Positions 1-8,918 of a stretch of 64,000 nucleotides of DNA are shown one piece after another. The translations under genes and the position numbers were made by a program. Source of the DNA: Pseudomonadota bacterium (GTDB lineage: Bacteria > Pseudomonadota > Gammaproteobacteria > UBA9214); the NCBI GenBank assembly GCA_041395565.1, contig JAWLAI010000005.1, positions 340,166-404,165 of the forward strand, given 5' to 3'. Under the pieces are notes generated by a model that was given only the letters and a program-made list of their open reading frames with translations, did no database searches and was not told where the DNA came from. Position 1 is the stretch's first letter, and the number at the start of each line of letters is the position of its first letter.

Positions 1-144
1 CACGAAGATGACCACGATGTGGATATCGGGCGACCCCCGCCCCGCCACCAGCAGCGCCCACAGCGCTGGCCACAGCAGCAGCAAGATCCCGATCGGCTTA
101 TCCAGCCGCATCAGGGCAATGTAGTCGCGCAACCGACCTTGCAT
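1..144 (-). CDS. ubiA: 4-hydroxybenzoate polyprenyltransferase, N-terminal fragment
   Basis: Only the first 48 codons are in the window; the gene runs off the left edge. The translation begins MQGRLRDYIALMRLDKPIG and continues into a hydrophobic stretch rich in Leu, Trp and Ala. That is the usual start of UbiA, the membrane prenyltransferase that joins 4-hydroxybenzoate to the polyprenyl tail in ubiquinone synthesis. It lies directly downstream of ubiC on the same strand, 29 bases away, the classical ubiC-ubiA order. The catalytic Asp-rich motifs lie outside the window, so the call rests on the N-terminus and the neighbour. Confidence 0.85.
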   Translation of the reverse strand, partial: MQGRLRDYIALMRLDKPIGILLLLWPALWALLVAGRGSPDIHIVVIFV

Positions 145-173
145 CGTCTCCTCTTCGGTCCAGTACGCCGCCG

Positions 174-749
174 CTAGCGGCTCCGCCAGGTCCGCCGCGC
201 CGCATGCGCTGCCGGGAACGCGGGCAGGAACACCTCGCTCACCAGCAGTGGCTTGCGGGCAATGGTGAACACCGAGCGTCGCCCCCAGATCGCCGCCGGG
301 CGCGTGCGCAGGTGCGCGGTAGCCGCAGTATACAGCGCCTGCCCCGGCTCGATGCAGGCCAACTCGACCACGCCACGATGCATGCCCGGATCGGCGAACA
401 GTACCGCACCCAGCGGGCGCGTGCCGAGATGCGCAAGCCGCTTGAGCCGCCCGCGCAGCGAACGCAGCGGAATCACGGTCCTGGCATAGACCCATGGCTC
501 GCCCCCGCACTGCAGCAGCACCTGGCGGATCAGCGCATGACTGCCGCGGCGCATGCCGAGCGCCTCAACCTCGCTGCGCGCCGGCCGGCCGCGCTGCAGG
601 GCGACCAGGCGCACCTTGAACCGGCCCGGACACAGCTGCTGCAGGCGCAGCGTGAGCGACTCGGGATCGAGCAACCAGGCGCAGAGTGCCTGCGGAATCG
701 CCGCACGGCAATAGCGTTCATGAGGTTGCCAGCGGCTGTCGAGGGTCAT
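174..749 (-). CDS. ubiC: chorismate pyruvate-lyase
   Basis: This 191-residue protein fits UbiC, the cytoplasmic enzyme that splits chorismate into 4-hydroxybenzoate and pyruvate, the first step of ubiquinone synthesis. Visible family marks are a WVYARTVIP segment near residue 86, a PLGAVLF segment near residue 112, and the C-terminal WGRRSVF signature followed by a VSEVFLP end. The E. coli protein is about 165 residues, so the roughly 20-residue Arg/Ala-rich tail is an extension. It is probably co-transcribed with ubiA downstream. The ATG at 749 is the only sensible start. Confidence 0.93.
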   Translation of the reverse strand: MTLDSRWQPHERYCRAAIPQALCAWLLDPESLTLRLQQLCPGRFKVRLVALQRGRPARSEVEALGMRRGSHALIRQVLLQCGGEPWVYARTVIPLRSLRGRLKRLAHLGTRPLGAVLFADPGMHRGVVELACIEPGQALYTAATAHLRTRPAAIWGRRSVFTIARKPLLVSEVFLPAFPAAHAARRTWRSR

Positions 750-856
750 GTGCGCGAGGTCCGGGATAGGCCGTGTCGATCACGGCGCGGGATTATCGCA
801 CGATTCGTGTTAAATGGTACGGCTGGGGACTCCGGCGGGCGTATAACCCAACTCGC

Positions 857-1041
857 GCAAAGACGCAAAATTAATCCTGCGCGCAGTGATGCAGAGTCCG
901 CCGACAAACGTAAGGCATATTGACGCCCGAGCATGGTTGCGAAGGTCAATCAGCCTATTCCCGCAATAAAGTGGGTTGGAGGCAAAACGATACTCTGCGT
1001 AAGACTGGCGTTTGAATAGCTTGGCGAGATTGCGTCTTTGC
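857..1041. repeat. 12-bp inverted repeat in the ubiC-recG gap
   Basis: The 305-base gap between ubiC and the end of recG holds no convincing gene. It contains a perfect 12-base inverted repeat: GCAAAGACGCAA at 857-868 and TTGCGTCTTTGC at 1030-1041, with 161 bases between. The right arm lies in a longer stretch (1019-1052) resembling the TTTGCGTCTTTGC-type dispersed repeats seen in many proteobacterial genomes. A looser relative may lie at 58624-58657. The element could be a small palindromic repeat unit or a relic; no function is visible. Confidence 0.4.
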
Positions 1042-1054
1042 ATGAGACAATTTT

Positions 1055-3172
1055 TCAGACTTCGCCGAAATCCACCGCCTGCCCCAGCCACCGCCGGATC
1101 AGGGGGGTGATGTTCTCCGGGCGCGTGGCATGCAGCGCACCGGCAGCCGCCTCCACCGCCTCCAGCAGCGACTCGTCGCGCAGCAGATCGGCGATATGGA
1201 ATTGCATCTCTCCGGTCTGACGCGTGCCGAGCACCTCGCCCGGGCCGCGCAGCTCCAGATCACGGCGCGCAATCTCGAAACCGTCGCCGGTCTCGCGCAG
1301 CACGATGAGCCGCTCGCGCGCATTTACCGACAGCGGCGCCTGGTACAGCAGCACGCAGCTGCTGTGACGGCTGCCGCGCCCTACGCGTCCGCGCAACTGG
1401 TGCAGCTGCGCCAGGCCGAGCCGTTCCGGGTTCTCGATGATCATCAGTGACGCATTCGGGACATCCACGCCGACCTCGATCACGGTAGTGGCCACCAGCA
1501 GGTCCACCTCACCGCGCTTGAAGGCACCCATCACCGACTCCTTCTCCAGCGACTTCATACGGCCGTGCACCAGGGCGATGCGCAGTTCCGGCAGGGCCGC
1601 GGTCAGCATTGCGTGCGTATTCTCGGCCGCCTGGCACTGCAGCGCTTCGGACTCCTCGATCAGCGTGCACACCCAGTAGGCCTGCTGCCCCTCGCCGCAG
1701 GCCTTGCGCACGGAACGGATCACCTCTTCACGGCGGTCCTGGGCGATTGCCACCGTCTTGACCGGTGCCCGCCCGGGGGGCAATGCATCGATGACGGAAG
1801 TATCGAGATCGGCGTACACCGTCATCGCCAGTGTGCGCGGAATGGGCGTCGCCGTCATCACCAATTGATGCGGGCGCTGCCCGCCGCTGCGGCCTTTGTC
1901 GCGCAGAGCCAGGCGCTGATGCACACCGAAGCGGTGCTGCTCGTCGATGATGACCAGGCCGAGACGCGCGAACTCGACTTCGGCCTGGAACAGTGCATGA
2001 GTACCGATCGCCACCGCCGCCCCGCCGCCGGCGATCGCCGCGAGCGCGGTGGCGCGCGCCTTGCCCTTGAGCCTGCCGGCGTGCCAGACGACCTCGAGCC
2101 CAAGCGGTGCGAGCCAGTCGTGGAAGCTCCTGAAATGTTGCTCCGCCAGCAGCTCGGTCGGCGCCATCAGCGCGACCTGATAACCGGCCTCGACCGCCGC
2201 CAGCGCCGCGCAGGCGGCCACCACGGTCTTGCCGGAACCGACGTCGCCCTGCACCAGCCGCGCCATGGGATGGGCACGCGCCAGGTCGGCATTTATTTCG
2301 CCTATGACCCGGTTCTGCGCGGTCGTCAGCGCGAACGGCAGGGCCTCGATAAATCGTTGCACCAGCACCTGCCCACCCGCCATTACCGGCGCGGCTGCAC
2401 GCTGCGCCCGCTCGCGCAGGCGGCGCAGGCTCAGATGATGGGCCAGCAGCTCCTCGAACGCGAGCCGCTGCTGCGCCGGATGATTGCCGCGCGCCAGCAA
2501 GTCGAGATCCGCGTCCGGCGGCGGGCGGTGCACGTAGCGCAGCGCTGCCGGTAAGGTGGTCATGCGAAACTGGCTCACCAGCTCCGCGGGCAGCAGGTCG
2601 ACCAGGCCACGCGCCGCCCTGCCCTCCAGGTACAGCAACGCCTGCTCCGTGACCGCGCGCAGGGTGAGCTGATGCACGCCCTCGGTGGACGGATAGATCG
2701 GCGTGAGATGCCCCGCGCCGTCATAACTTTCGTGCGCGGCAACAAACTGATACTCGGGATGAATCAGCTCCGCCGTCGCCGCGCCGCTGCGCACCTCGCC
2801 GAAGCAGCGCACCAGCCGCCCGCGGGCGAAATTCGCCTGCTGCTGCGCGTTAAAATGGAAGAAGCGCAGCGTCATCGCCCCGGTCCCGTCGCTGATGCGC
2901 ACCAGCAGTGAACGGCGCCGGGCGAATTTCACCTCCGCCAGTTCGACCTCGCCCTGCACCACCACGTGCTCACCGACCCGCACCGCCCCCAGCGGCACGA
3001 TCCGCGTGCGATCCTCGTAGCGCAGCGGCAGATGAAACAGCACATCCTGCACGGTGCGAATACCGAGGCGGTCGAGCCTGCCCGCTACCCGCGGCCCCAC
3101 GCCCTTGAGGGCCGTGACCGGCAGGGAAGCGAGCTGGCCCGTGGATGTGTCAGTTGCGAGACTCAAATGCAC
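1055..3172 (-). CDS. recG: ATP-dependent DNA helicase RecG
   Basis: At 705 residues this matches RecG, the monomeric helicase that reverses stalled replication forks and processes Holliday junctions. The N-terminal wedge region opens with LKGVGPRVAGRL. The helicase core follows with Walker A GDVGSGKT (about residue 310), a DEQH box (about 410), MTATPIPRTLA (about 445) and the motif V/VI region QLRGRVGRG (about 595). The frame starts with GTG at 3172, and the length agrees with the 690-700 residues usual for the family. No strong ribosome binding site is seen. It is the last gene of the yicC-gmk-rpoZ-spoT-ridA-recG run on the minus strand. Confidence 0.97.
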   Translation of the reverse strand: MHLSLATDTSTGQLASLPVTALKGVGPRVAGRLDRLGIRTVQDVLFHLPLRYEDRTRIVPLGAVRVGEHVVVQGEVELAEVKFARRRSLLVRISDGTGAMTLRFFHFNAQQQANFARGRLVRCFGEVRSGAATAELIHPEYQFVAAHESYDGAGHLTPIYPSTEGVHQLTLRAVTEQALLYLEGRAARGLVDLLPAELVSQFRMTTLPAALRYVHRPPPDADLDLLARGNHPAQQRLAFEELLAHHLSLRRLRERAQRAAAPVMAGGQVLVQRFIEALPFALTTAQNRVIGEINADLARAHPMARLVQGDVGSGKTVVAACAALAAVEAGYQVALMAPTELLAEQHFRSFHDWLAPLGLEVVWHAGRLKGKARATALAAIAGGGAAVAIGTHALFQAEVEFARLGLVIIDEQHRFGVHQRLALRDKGRSGGQRPHQLVMTATPIPRTLAMTVYADLDTSVIDALPPGRAPVKTVAIAQDRREEVIRSVRKACGEGQQAYWVCTLIEESEALQCQAAENTHAMLTAALPELRIALVHGRMKSLEKESVMGAFKRGEVDLLVATTVIEVGVDVPNASLMIIENPERLGLAQLHQLRGRVGRGSRHSSCVLLYQAPLSVNARERLIVLRETGDGFEIARRDLELRGPGEVLGTRQTGEMQFHIADLLRDESLLEAVEAAAGALHATRPENITPLIRRWLGQAVDFGEV

Positions 3173-3204
3173 ATATGTCGTGGAATAGCGGGAGACATCC
3201 CGTG

Positions 3205-3618
3205 CTACTGATCCAGGTAATCCTTCCCGTCGAATGTATCCAGCTCCATCACCGCATCCATCTCCACCTGCGCCCCCTTCGGCAACGCGGCCACCCCTAC
3301 CGCCGCACGAGCGGGATAGGGTTCGCTGAAGTACTCGGCCATGATCTCGTTGACCAGCGCGAAGTGGCCGAGGTCCGGGAGGAAGACATTGAGCTTGGCG
3401 ACGTCGGCGAGCGTGCCGCCGGCGGCCACGGCCACGGCGGCGAGGTTGTCGAAGACGCGCCGGATCTGCGCGGCCATGTCGCCCTCGACCAGCTGCATGG
3501 TGGCGGGGTCAAGCGGGATCTGCCCCGACAGGTAGACGGTGCTGCCGCAGCGGACGGCCTGCGAATAGGTGCCGATGGCCTGCGGCGCACGGTCGGTCTG
3601 GATAATCGTTCGGCTCAT
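3205..3618 (-). CDS. ridA: RidA family enamine/imine deaminase
   Basis: This 137-residue protein is a member of the RidA/YjgF/YER057c family, which hydrolyses reactive enamine and imine intermediates made by PLP enzymes. Visible marks are the APQAIGTYSQAV start region, YLSGQIP (about residue 28), and the C-terminal PARAAVGVAALPKGAQVEM, which holds the conserved Arg and Glu of the active site. A good ribosome binding site (AGGGAACC) precedes the ATG. The gene sits between spoT and recG, where Pseudomonas also carries a RidA-family gene. Only the family is firm; the exact substrate is not. Confidence 0.92.
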   Translation of the reverse strand: MSRTIIQTDRAPQAIGTYSQAVRCGSTVYLSGQIPLDPATMQLVEGDMAAQIRRVFDNLAAVAVAAGGTLADVAKLNVFLPDLGHFALVNEIMAEYFSEPYPARAAVGVAALPKGAQVEMDAVMELDTFDGKDYLDQ

Positions 3619-3670
3619 GGTGGTTCCCTTGTGTTACATGAAGTCTGGATCGGGCTCCCGATACTCGTAT

Positions 3671-3750
3671 TTGCGAGCAAAGCGAAGCGATCTAAAATTG
3701 ATTATGCGAAGCCGGTGGAGATTGCTTCATCACCCTGTTTCTCGCAACGA
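3671..3750. repeat. degenerate palindromic repeat downstream of spoT
   Basis: Within the 327-base gap between ridA and spoT, TTGCGAGCAAAGCGAAGCGA (3671-3690) is mirrored imperfectly by GGAGATTGCTTC...CTCGCAACGA (3718-3750). The arms recall the widespread short repeat whose arms read TTGCGAGC-AAGCGAAGC and GCTTCG-CTCGCAA. I see no gene in this gap. The copy is degraded, so it is probably an old repeat unit, not a working site. Confidence 0.45.
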
Positions 3751-3813
3751 CCGGTTTCGGTGCGGCGCAGCAATGTCCGCGACTGTCCCCGTGCGCTTGC
3801 ATGGTCAATACAA

Positions 3814-3839
3814 TCGCGGACGCGGTCCGCTCCTACAGG
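3814..3839. repeat. REP-like element, copy 1
   Basis: The sequence TCGCGGACGCGGTCCGCTCC followed by TACAGG reads on the other strand as CCTGTAGGAGCGGACC then GCGTCCGCGA. This is the form of the extragenic palindromic repeats of Pseudomonas-like genomes (GTAGGAGCGG...CCGCGA). A near-identical copy lies at 58517-58542. It lies between spoT and ridA, where it could affect transcript ends. Confidence 0.6.
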
Positions 3840-3945
3840 CAATCCCTGTACCAAGGCACAGCTGAAATCTCTCCGGGTACTCTGCGCCCTCTACGGCCAA
3901 GGCTTTACTTTGCGTCCTTGTGCGAGCTGACTGCTCTAGCGACAC

Positions 3946-6105
3946 TCAGTTGCGCGTACGGGTAATGCGCGTCACCGACGGGATGTTGCGCACATTGCGC
4001 ATCACCCGGGCCAAGTGCTGGCGATTGCGCACCGTGAGTCGGAATTTGAGCACGTTGGTAAGGCCGTCACCTGCCTCGAACTCGACATTTTCGATGTTCG
4101 AGTCGGCATCGCCTATCACCTTGGCCACAGTGGCCAGCATGCCGCGCCGATCAGCCACTTCCACGCTCACATCGACCGGAAACTCCTCGTTGATCCCCGG
4201 CTCCCACTGCACCTCCAGACAGCTTTCGGCCGGGTACTTGCGCTCGGTAATATTGCGGCAGCTCTGGGTATGGATCATCATGCCGCGCCCGCTCGTGATC
4301 ACGCCGACGACCGGATCACCCGGGATCGGCCGGCAACATTTCGAGAAGCGCGTCACCATACCCTCGGTGCCGCGAATAACGAGCGGCGGCATGACCGCCA
4401 TATCGCCACGGGAGGTGCGGCTACGCTCGTCACCCGGCAGCAGGGCGCGCGCCACCAGCACGGAGGGTCGCCTGCCCATACCGATCTCGACCAGCAGATC
4501 TTCCGGCAACTTCAGGTGATATTCCTTCAGCAGCGACTGTACGCGTTCCGAGGACACCTCAGCAGCGGATGAACCGAAAACCCCCAGCGCACGATCCAGC
4601 ATGCGCCTGCCCAGACTGATCGCCTCCTCCCGCTTCAGGTTTTTCTGGTAGTGGCGGATGCTGGAACGCGCCTTGGCGGAAGCCACGAAGCTGAGCCAGG
4701 CAGGACTCGGACGGCCGCCCGGCGTGGTAATGATCTCCACCGTCTGGCCGCTGCGCAGGGTGGTGCGCAGCGGGACGTCCTGCCGATCCACCCGGGCGCC
4801 GATACAGGTATTGCCGATGTCCGTGTGCACGGCGTAGGCGAAATCCACCACGGTAGCGCCGTGCGGCAGCTTCATGATCTCGCCGGTAGGCGTGAAAACG
4901 TAGATCGCGTCGGGGAACAGGTCGAGCTTGACGTTCTCCAGGAATTCCAGCGAGTTGCCGGCATGTTTCTGCATCTCGAGCAGTTCACGCAACCACTCGC
5001 GCGCGCCGGCGTGCATCTGGTCGAGGTTCTGGTCGCTGGATTTGTATACCCAGTGTGCCGCCACACCGCTCTCGGCGACCTTGTCCATTTCCTCGGTACG
5101 GATCTGGACCTCGATGGGAATGCCGTAGGGTCCGAACAGGATGGTATGCAGCGACTGGTAACCGTTGGCCTTGGGAATGGCGATGTAGTCCTTGAACTTG
5201 CCCGGCACCGGTTTGTAGAGATTGTGCACCACGCCGAGCGCACGGTAACAGGTGTCCACCTTGTCCACCACGATGCGGAAGGCGTAAACATCGTAGGTCT
5301 CCTCGAACGACAGGGTCTTGTCGCGGATCTTCTTGTATAGGCTGTAGAGGTGCTTCTCACGGCTCAGGATGCGCCCCTCCAGGTCTTCCTGCTGCATGCG
5401 CCGCTTGATGGCGGTCTCGATCTTGATCAGCACTTCCTTGCGGTGGCCGCGCGCCGCACGCACGGCCTTTTCCAGCACCTTGTAGCGCAGCGGATAGAGC
5501 GCCGCGAAGCCGAGGTCCTCCAGCTCCACGCGCAGGGCGTTGATGCCGAGACGATTGGCGATCGGTGCATAGATATCCAGCGTCTCGCGCGCGATGCGGC
5601 GGCGCTTGTCCGGACGCATGACGCCGAGCGTGCGCATGTTGTGCAGCCGGTCCGCGAGCTTTACCAGGATGACACGGATGTCGCGCACCATGGCGAGGAT
5701 CATCTTGCGGAAGTTTTCCGCCTGCGCCTCGGCCGAACTCTCGAACTCGATCTGGGTCAGCTTGCTCACACCGTCGACCAGTTCGGCGACATCGCTGCCA
5801 AATTCGCTGGCGATCTGCTCCTTGGCGGTAGGGGTGTCCTCGATGACGTCGTGGAGGATGGCGGCGATGATGGACTTGTGGTCGAGGCGCAGCTCGGCGA
5901 GGATGCGGGCGGCGGCAATGGGGTGGTAGATATAGGGTTCGCCGGAAAGTCGGGTCTGGCCGTCATGCGCCTCCGCGCCAAACAGGTAGGCGCGGTAAAC
6001 CTCCTGAACCTGCGCCGGTTCCAGGTAGGATTCCAGCATCTTGCACAGGTCGCTGATCAGAAAACGCGATGTCTGATCAGTGAGGGTTTCCGCTCTGCTT
6101 GCCAT
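3946..6105 (-). CDS. spoT: bifunctional (p)ppGpp synthetase/hydrolase SpoT
   Basis: This RelA/SpoT homologue makes and degrades the alarmone (p)ppGpp. Order of domains: an HD hydrolase with HDVIEDT near residue 85 and KLADRLHNMRTLG near 150, so the hydrolase looks active; a synthetase with GRILSREKHLYSLYKKIRDK near 245 and EVQIRTEEMDKVAE; then TGS, zinc-finger-like and ACT domains at the C-terminus. An upstream in-frame ATG at 6180 exists, but the start at 6105 (MASRAETL) gives 719 residues, near the 702 of E. coli SpoT, so I chose it. It follows rpoZ in the conserved gmk-rpoZ-spoT order. Confidence 0.96.
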   Translation of the reverse strand: MASRAETLTDQTSRFLISDLCKMLESYLEPAQVQEVYRAYLFGAEAHDGQTRLSGEPYIYHPIAAARILAELRLDHKSIIAAILHDVIEDTPTAKEQIASEFGSDVAELVDGVSKLTQIEFESSAEAQAENFRKMILAMVRDIRVILVKLADRLHNMRTLGVMRPDKRRRIARETLDIYAPIANRLGINALRVELEDLGFAALYPLRYKVLEKAVRAARGHRKEVLIKIETAIKRRMQQEDLEGRILSREKHLYSLYKKIRDKTLSFEETYDVYAFRIVVDKVDTCYRALGVVHNLYKPVPGKFKDYIAIPKANGYQSLHTILFGPYGIPIEVQIRTEEMDKVAESGVAAHWVYKSSDQNLDQMHAGAREWLRELLEMQKHAGNSLEFLENVKLDLFPDAIYVFTPTGEIMKLPHGATVVDFAYAVHTDIGNTCIGARVDRQDVPLRTTLRSGQTVEIITTPGGRPSPAWLSFVASAKARSSIRHYQKNLKREEAISLGRRMLDRALGVFGSSAAEVSSERVQSLLKEYHLKLPEDLLVEIGMGRRPSVLVARALLPGDERSRTSRGDMAVMPPLVIRGTEGMVTRFSKCCRPIPGDPVVGVITSGRGMMIHTQSCRNITERKYPAESCLEVQWEPGINEEFPVDVSVEVADRRGMLATVAKVIGDADSNIENVEFEAGDGLTNVLKFRLTVRNRQHLARVMRNVRNIPSVTRITRTRN

Positions 6106-6269
6106 AGGATTACCGGCGGACCGCGCGCCGCACGGCCCGCGAGGGTTGACAGTCAGGCCAACTATAACGCCAATGCGCACACAGGCACATACCGCCGCGG
6201 CGACAGCGGCCGGGCTCCGGCAGATTCAGGCTGAGCGCACCCGGCCCGTGCGGGCGGGGCGGCACGGGA

Positions 6270-6587
6270 TTAGAATTCAGTGTCTTCCGCAGGGGGGGCA
6301 GCAGGCGGCGGCATCTCGGCACCGGCGGTCGCCTCGGCCAGGATCTCCAGATCCTCGGCGTCGAGCTTTTCTTCGAACAGCGGCTCGGGTTTTTCGTCGA
6401 GCAGCGCCGGCCCGATCAGTCCCTCGGCGATCTCGCGCAGCGCGACGATGGTCGGCTTGTCGTTTTCCCACGGCACCAGCGGCATGACGCCGTTCGCCAG
6501 CTGGCGGGCCCGTTTGGTGGCCAGCAGTACCAGCTGGAAGCGGTTATCCACTTTGTCGAGACAATCTTCTACCGTAACGCGTGCCAT
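6270..6587 (-). CDS. rpoZ: RNA polymerase omega subunit
   Basis: This 105-residue protein opens MARVTVEDCLDKVDNRFQLV and continues ATKRARQLANG, the hallmark of RpoZ, which helps assemble beta-prime and carries one ppGpp site in gammaproteobacteria. The C-terminal third is a Pro/Ala/Glu-rich variable tail. The start has a clear GGAGAG ribosome site. It sits between gmk and spoT, so a ppGpp effector subunit and the ppGpp enzyme are together. Confidence 0.97.
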   Translation of the reverse strand: MARVTVEDCLDKVDNRFQLVLLATKRARQLANGVMPLVPWENDKPTIVALREIAEGLIGPALLDEKPEPLFEEKLDAEDLEILAEATAGAEMPPPAAPPAEDTEF

Positions 6588-6644
6588 GTTGCTCTCCGTG
6601 TCTCCGCCGGACCGCGGCGGGATGGGCGTGGGAGTTTAACCGAA

Positions 6645-7283
6645 TCAGGCATCCGGTGCCAGCAGGGACGCCAGCAATCCGGCATGGCGCCGTGCCTGGG
6701 GCGACAGCTGCAGGCGCCGAGCGCGGACGATGGCGGCAAGCTCGTCACGTGCCTGTGCGAAAACATCGTTGATTATGAGGTAGTCATATTCCGCGTAGTG
6801 CGACATCTCGCTGACCGCGTCACGCATGCGGCGCGCGATCACCGCATCATCGTCCTGTCCCCGCGCCGCCAGCCTCGACGCCAGCGCGGCGCGCGAGGGC
6901 GGCAGGATGAAGATGCTGACCGTACCCGGCACCTGCGAGCGCACCGCACGGGCGCCCTGCCAATCGATCTCGAGGATCACGTCCAGCCCGGCGGCCAGCT
7001 GTGACTCCACGGCGCTGCGCGAGGTACCGTAGAAATTGTCGAACACCTGTGCGTGCTCCAGGAAGTCCCCCGCCGCGATCTGCGCCTGGAATCGCGCCAC
7101 GTCGGTGAAGTGGTACTCGCGCCCGTCCACCTCGCCCGGTCGTGGTGCCCGCGTGGTATGCGAAACCGACAGCGCCAGCCCCGCGCCGGAGGTTTCCAGC
7201 AATGCCTTCACCAGGCTCGACTTGCCGGCACCCGAGGGGGCGGAAATGATGTAGAGGGTTCCGGTTACGTGAGCGTCGGCCAT
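6645..7283 (-). CDS. gmk: guanylate kinase
   Basis: Guanylate kinase turns GMP and ATP into GDP and ADP. The P-loop SAPSGAGKSS is at residues 14-23. The GMP-binding region SHTTRAPRPGEVDGREYHF follows, and ILEIDWQGARAV is near residue 100. From ATG 7283 the product is 212 residues, normal for the family. The frame stays open upstream to 7676, but that part overlaps yicC and is not coding. The start lies five bases after the yicC stop, so the two are co-translated or at least co-transcribed. Confidence 0.96.
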   Translation of the reverse strand: MADAHVTGTLYIISAPSGAGKSSLVKALLETSGAGLALSVSHTTRAPRPGEVDGREYHFTDVARFQAQIAAGDFLEHAQVFDNFYGTSRSAVESQLAAGLDVILEIDWQGARAVRSQVPGTVSIFILPPSRAALASRLAARGQDDDAVIARRMRDAVSEMSHYAEYDYLIINDVFAQARDELAAIVRARRLQLSPQARRHAGLLASLLAPDA

Positions 7284-7288
7284 TGCGG

Positions 7289-8155
7289 TTACTCGATGTT
7301 CTGGATCTGCTCGCGCATCTGCTCGATCAGCACCTTGAGCTCGACCGAGACATTGGTGGTGGCGACCACGACCGATTTCGATCCGAGGGTGTTGGCCTCG
7401 CGGTTCAGCTCCTGCATCAGGAAATCGAGCCGCCGCCCGACCGGCTCGTCGCTGTCCAGCACCCGGCGCACCTCGCCGAGATGGCTGCCCAGCCGGTCCA
7501 GCTCCTCGTCCACATCGATCTTCTGCAGCTGCAGCACCAGCTCCTGTTCGAGCCGGCCCGGGTCCACCGGCACCTCCAGTTCGGCCAGGCGCTGCTCCAG
7601 CCGGCGGCGCAACCCGGCGCGGATTTCCGGTAACAGCGTGCGTACATGCTCGACCTGGTCCGCCATCGCGCTGCAACGCGCCAGCAGCAGGCCGCGGATC
7701 TGCTCACCCTCGCGCGCACGCGCGCTGACGAGTTCCTCCAGGGTTTCTTCCAGCAAAGCCAGGGCGCCGTTGATCAGCGGCGTCGTATCGACAGCCTGTT
7801 CACGCACCACGCCCGGCCAGCGCAGCAACTCCAGGGGATGCAACGGCGCGGCTGCCGGCAGGCGCCCGGTAACGGCCCGGCACGCGTCCAGCAGCCGTTC
7901 CAGATTGCCGGTATCGATATCGAATGCGATATCGCCACTCACGACAGGCTTGTAACGGCAGATGCAGTCGACCTTGCCGCGGCCGAGCCGGGCGTTGATG
8001 CGTTCACGCACCCCCGCTTCCAGCGCCCGCAGCTCTTCCGGCAGGCGCAGGCCGATTTCCAGATAGCGGTGATTGACCGAGCGCAGCTCCCAGCTCACAC
8101 TTCCCGCGGCGAGTTCGGCCTCGCGGCGGGCGAAGGCTGTCATGCTGCGAATCAT
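7289..8155 (-). CDS. yicC: YicC family endoribonuclease-like protein
   Basis: The product is 288 residues from ATG 8155. It begins MIRSMTAFARREAE and has ELRSVNHRYLEIGLRLPEEL shortly after, both diagnostic of YicC. The C-terminus (GRRLDFLMQELNREANTL and LKVLIEQMREQIQNIE) is the matching DUF1732 region. E. coli YicC has been described as an endoribonuclease acting on small RNA; whether this copy does so is inference. It is the first gene of the minus-strand run leading to gmk, rpoZ and spoT, and is divergent from rph. Confidence 0.93.
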   Translation of the reverse strand: MIRSMTAFARREAELAAGSVSWELRSVNHRYLEIGLRLPEELRALEAGVRERINARLGRGKVDCICRYKPVVSGDIAFDIDTGNLERLLDACRAVTGRLPAAAPLHPLELLRWPGVVREQAVDTTPLINGALALLEETLEELVSARAREGEQIRGLLLARCSAMADQVEHVRTLLPEIRAGLRRRLEQRLAELEVPVDPGRLEQELVLQLQKIDVDEELDRLGSHLGEVRRVLDSDEPVGRRLDFLMQELNREANTLGSKSVVVATTNVSVELKVLIEQMREQIQNIE

Positions 8156-8299
8156 GGAATCTCCGGGATGCGGTTGCCTGGAAGGCGCTAATGGTAAGCG
8201 ATCGGCCCGCGGTTGCAACGTCGGACTGGCGCCGGCCCTGAAACGGCAAAGCCGCCGCAACCCTGCCGGCTGCAGCGGCTCCGGTGTACCTGCCAGCGT

Positions 8300-8608
8300 T
8301 TAGATATCGCCGAGCGGCCTGACGAAGGTGTATTTCACCGGTTTCATGACCAGGTGGTCGGCGGCCTCGCCGACGTTGCCCCCGAGCGCACTGAACGGCA
8401 GCGAGACGACAAACGCGGTCACCCCGACCGCCGTGCCGATCAGCATCACCGGACGCAGCATGAACAGATCCGCAAGCATGGCGCCACCGCTGGGTTCGTC
8501 GTCAGCGGCAAAAGAACCCGCTGCCGCCGTAGGCACGGACGCCAGCTGGGTGACCGCCAGCAGGGCAGCAAGGACAGCGCCGGCGAGTTTCCTGTTTGAA
8601 TGATGCAT
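8300..8608 (-). CDS. small exported or membrane protein of unknown function
   Basis: From ATG 8608 the product is 102 residues. It has an N-terminal signal peptide (MHHSNRKLAGAVLAALLAVT, cleavage probably after the Ala run near residue 31). A second hydrophobic segment with Gly (LIGTAVGVTAFVVSLPFSAL) follows near residues 55-75. The end is KPVKYTFVRPLGDI. Similar small proteins occur in gammaproteobacteria and are often left as hypothetical or vaguely called transporters; I do not recognise a function. The longer frame up to 8689 lacks a plausible start context. Confidence 0.65.
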   Translation of the reverse strand: MHHSNRKLAGAVLAALLAVTQLASVPTAAAGSFAADDEPSGGAMLADLFMLRPVMLIGTAVGVTAFVVSLPFSALGGNVGEAADHLVMKPVKYTFVRPLGDI

Positions 8609-8918
8609 ATTCCTGAATCTCCATGTGAGCGATCCGTGCGGGATCCTAAGCAGTACGCGCAGGCGATAGATCGACCGACCGACCGCCAACCTTTATAGTA
8701 CGGGGACGGCGCCACGCCAAACTGCGATACGCATCCCTCCCGGGGAGACTGCGGCAGCCGCCCTGCGGAACATAATACAAAGGCAACCGCCATTCAACAT
8801 CAAAGAGTTATAAGCACCACACCCCCTATCGACAGGCACATCCCTCCCGCCCTGACGCTGCGCCAGCGACACGGTATCGCGCTATACTGCGCCCCGGCCT
8901 AAAACACAGGATCACGCC

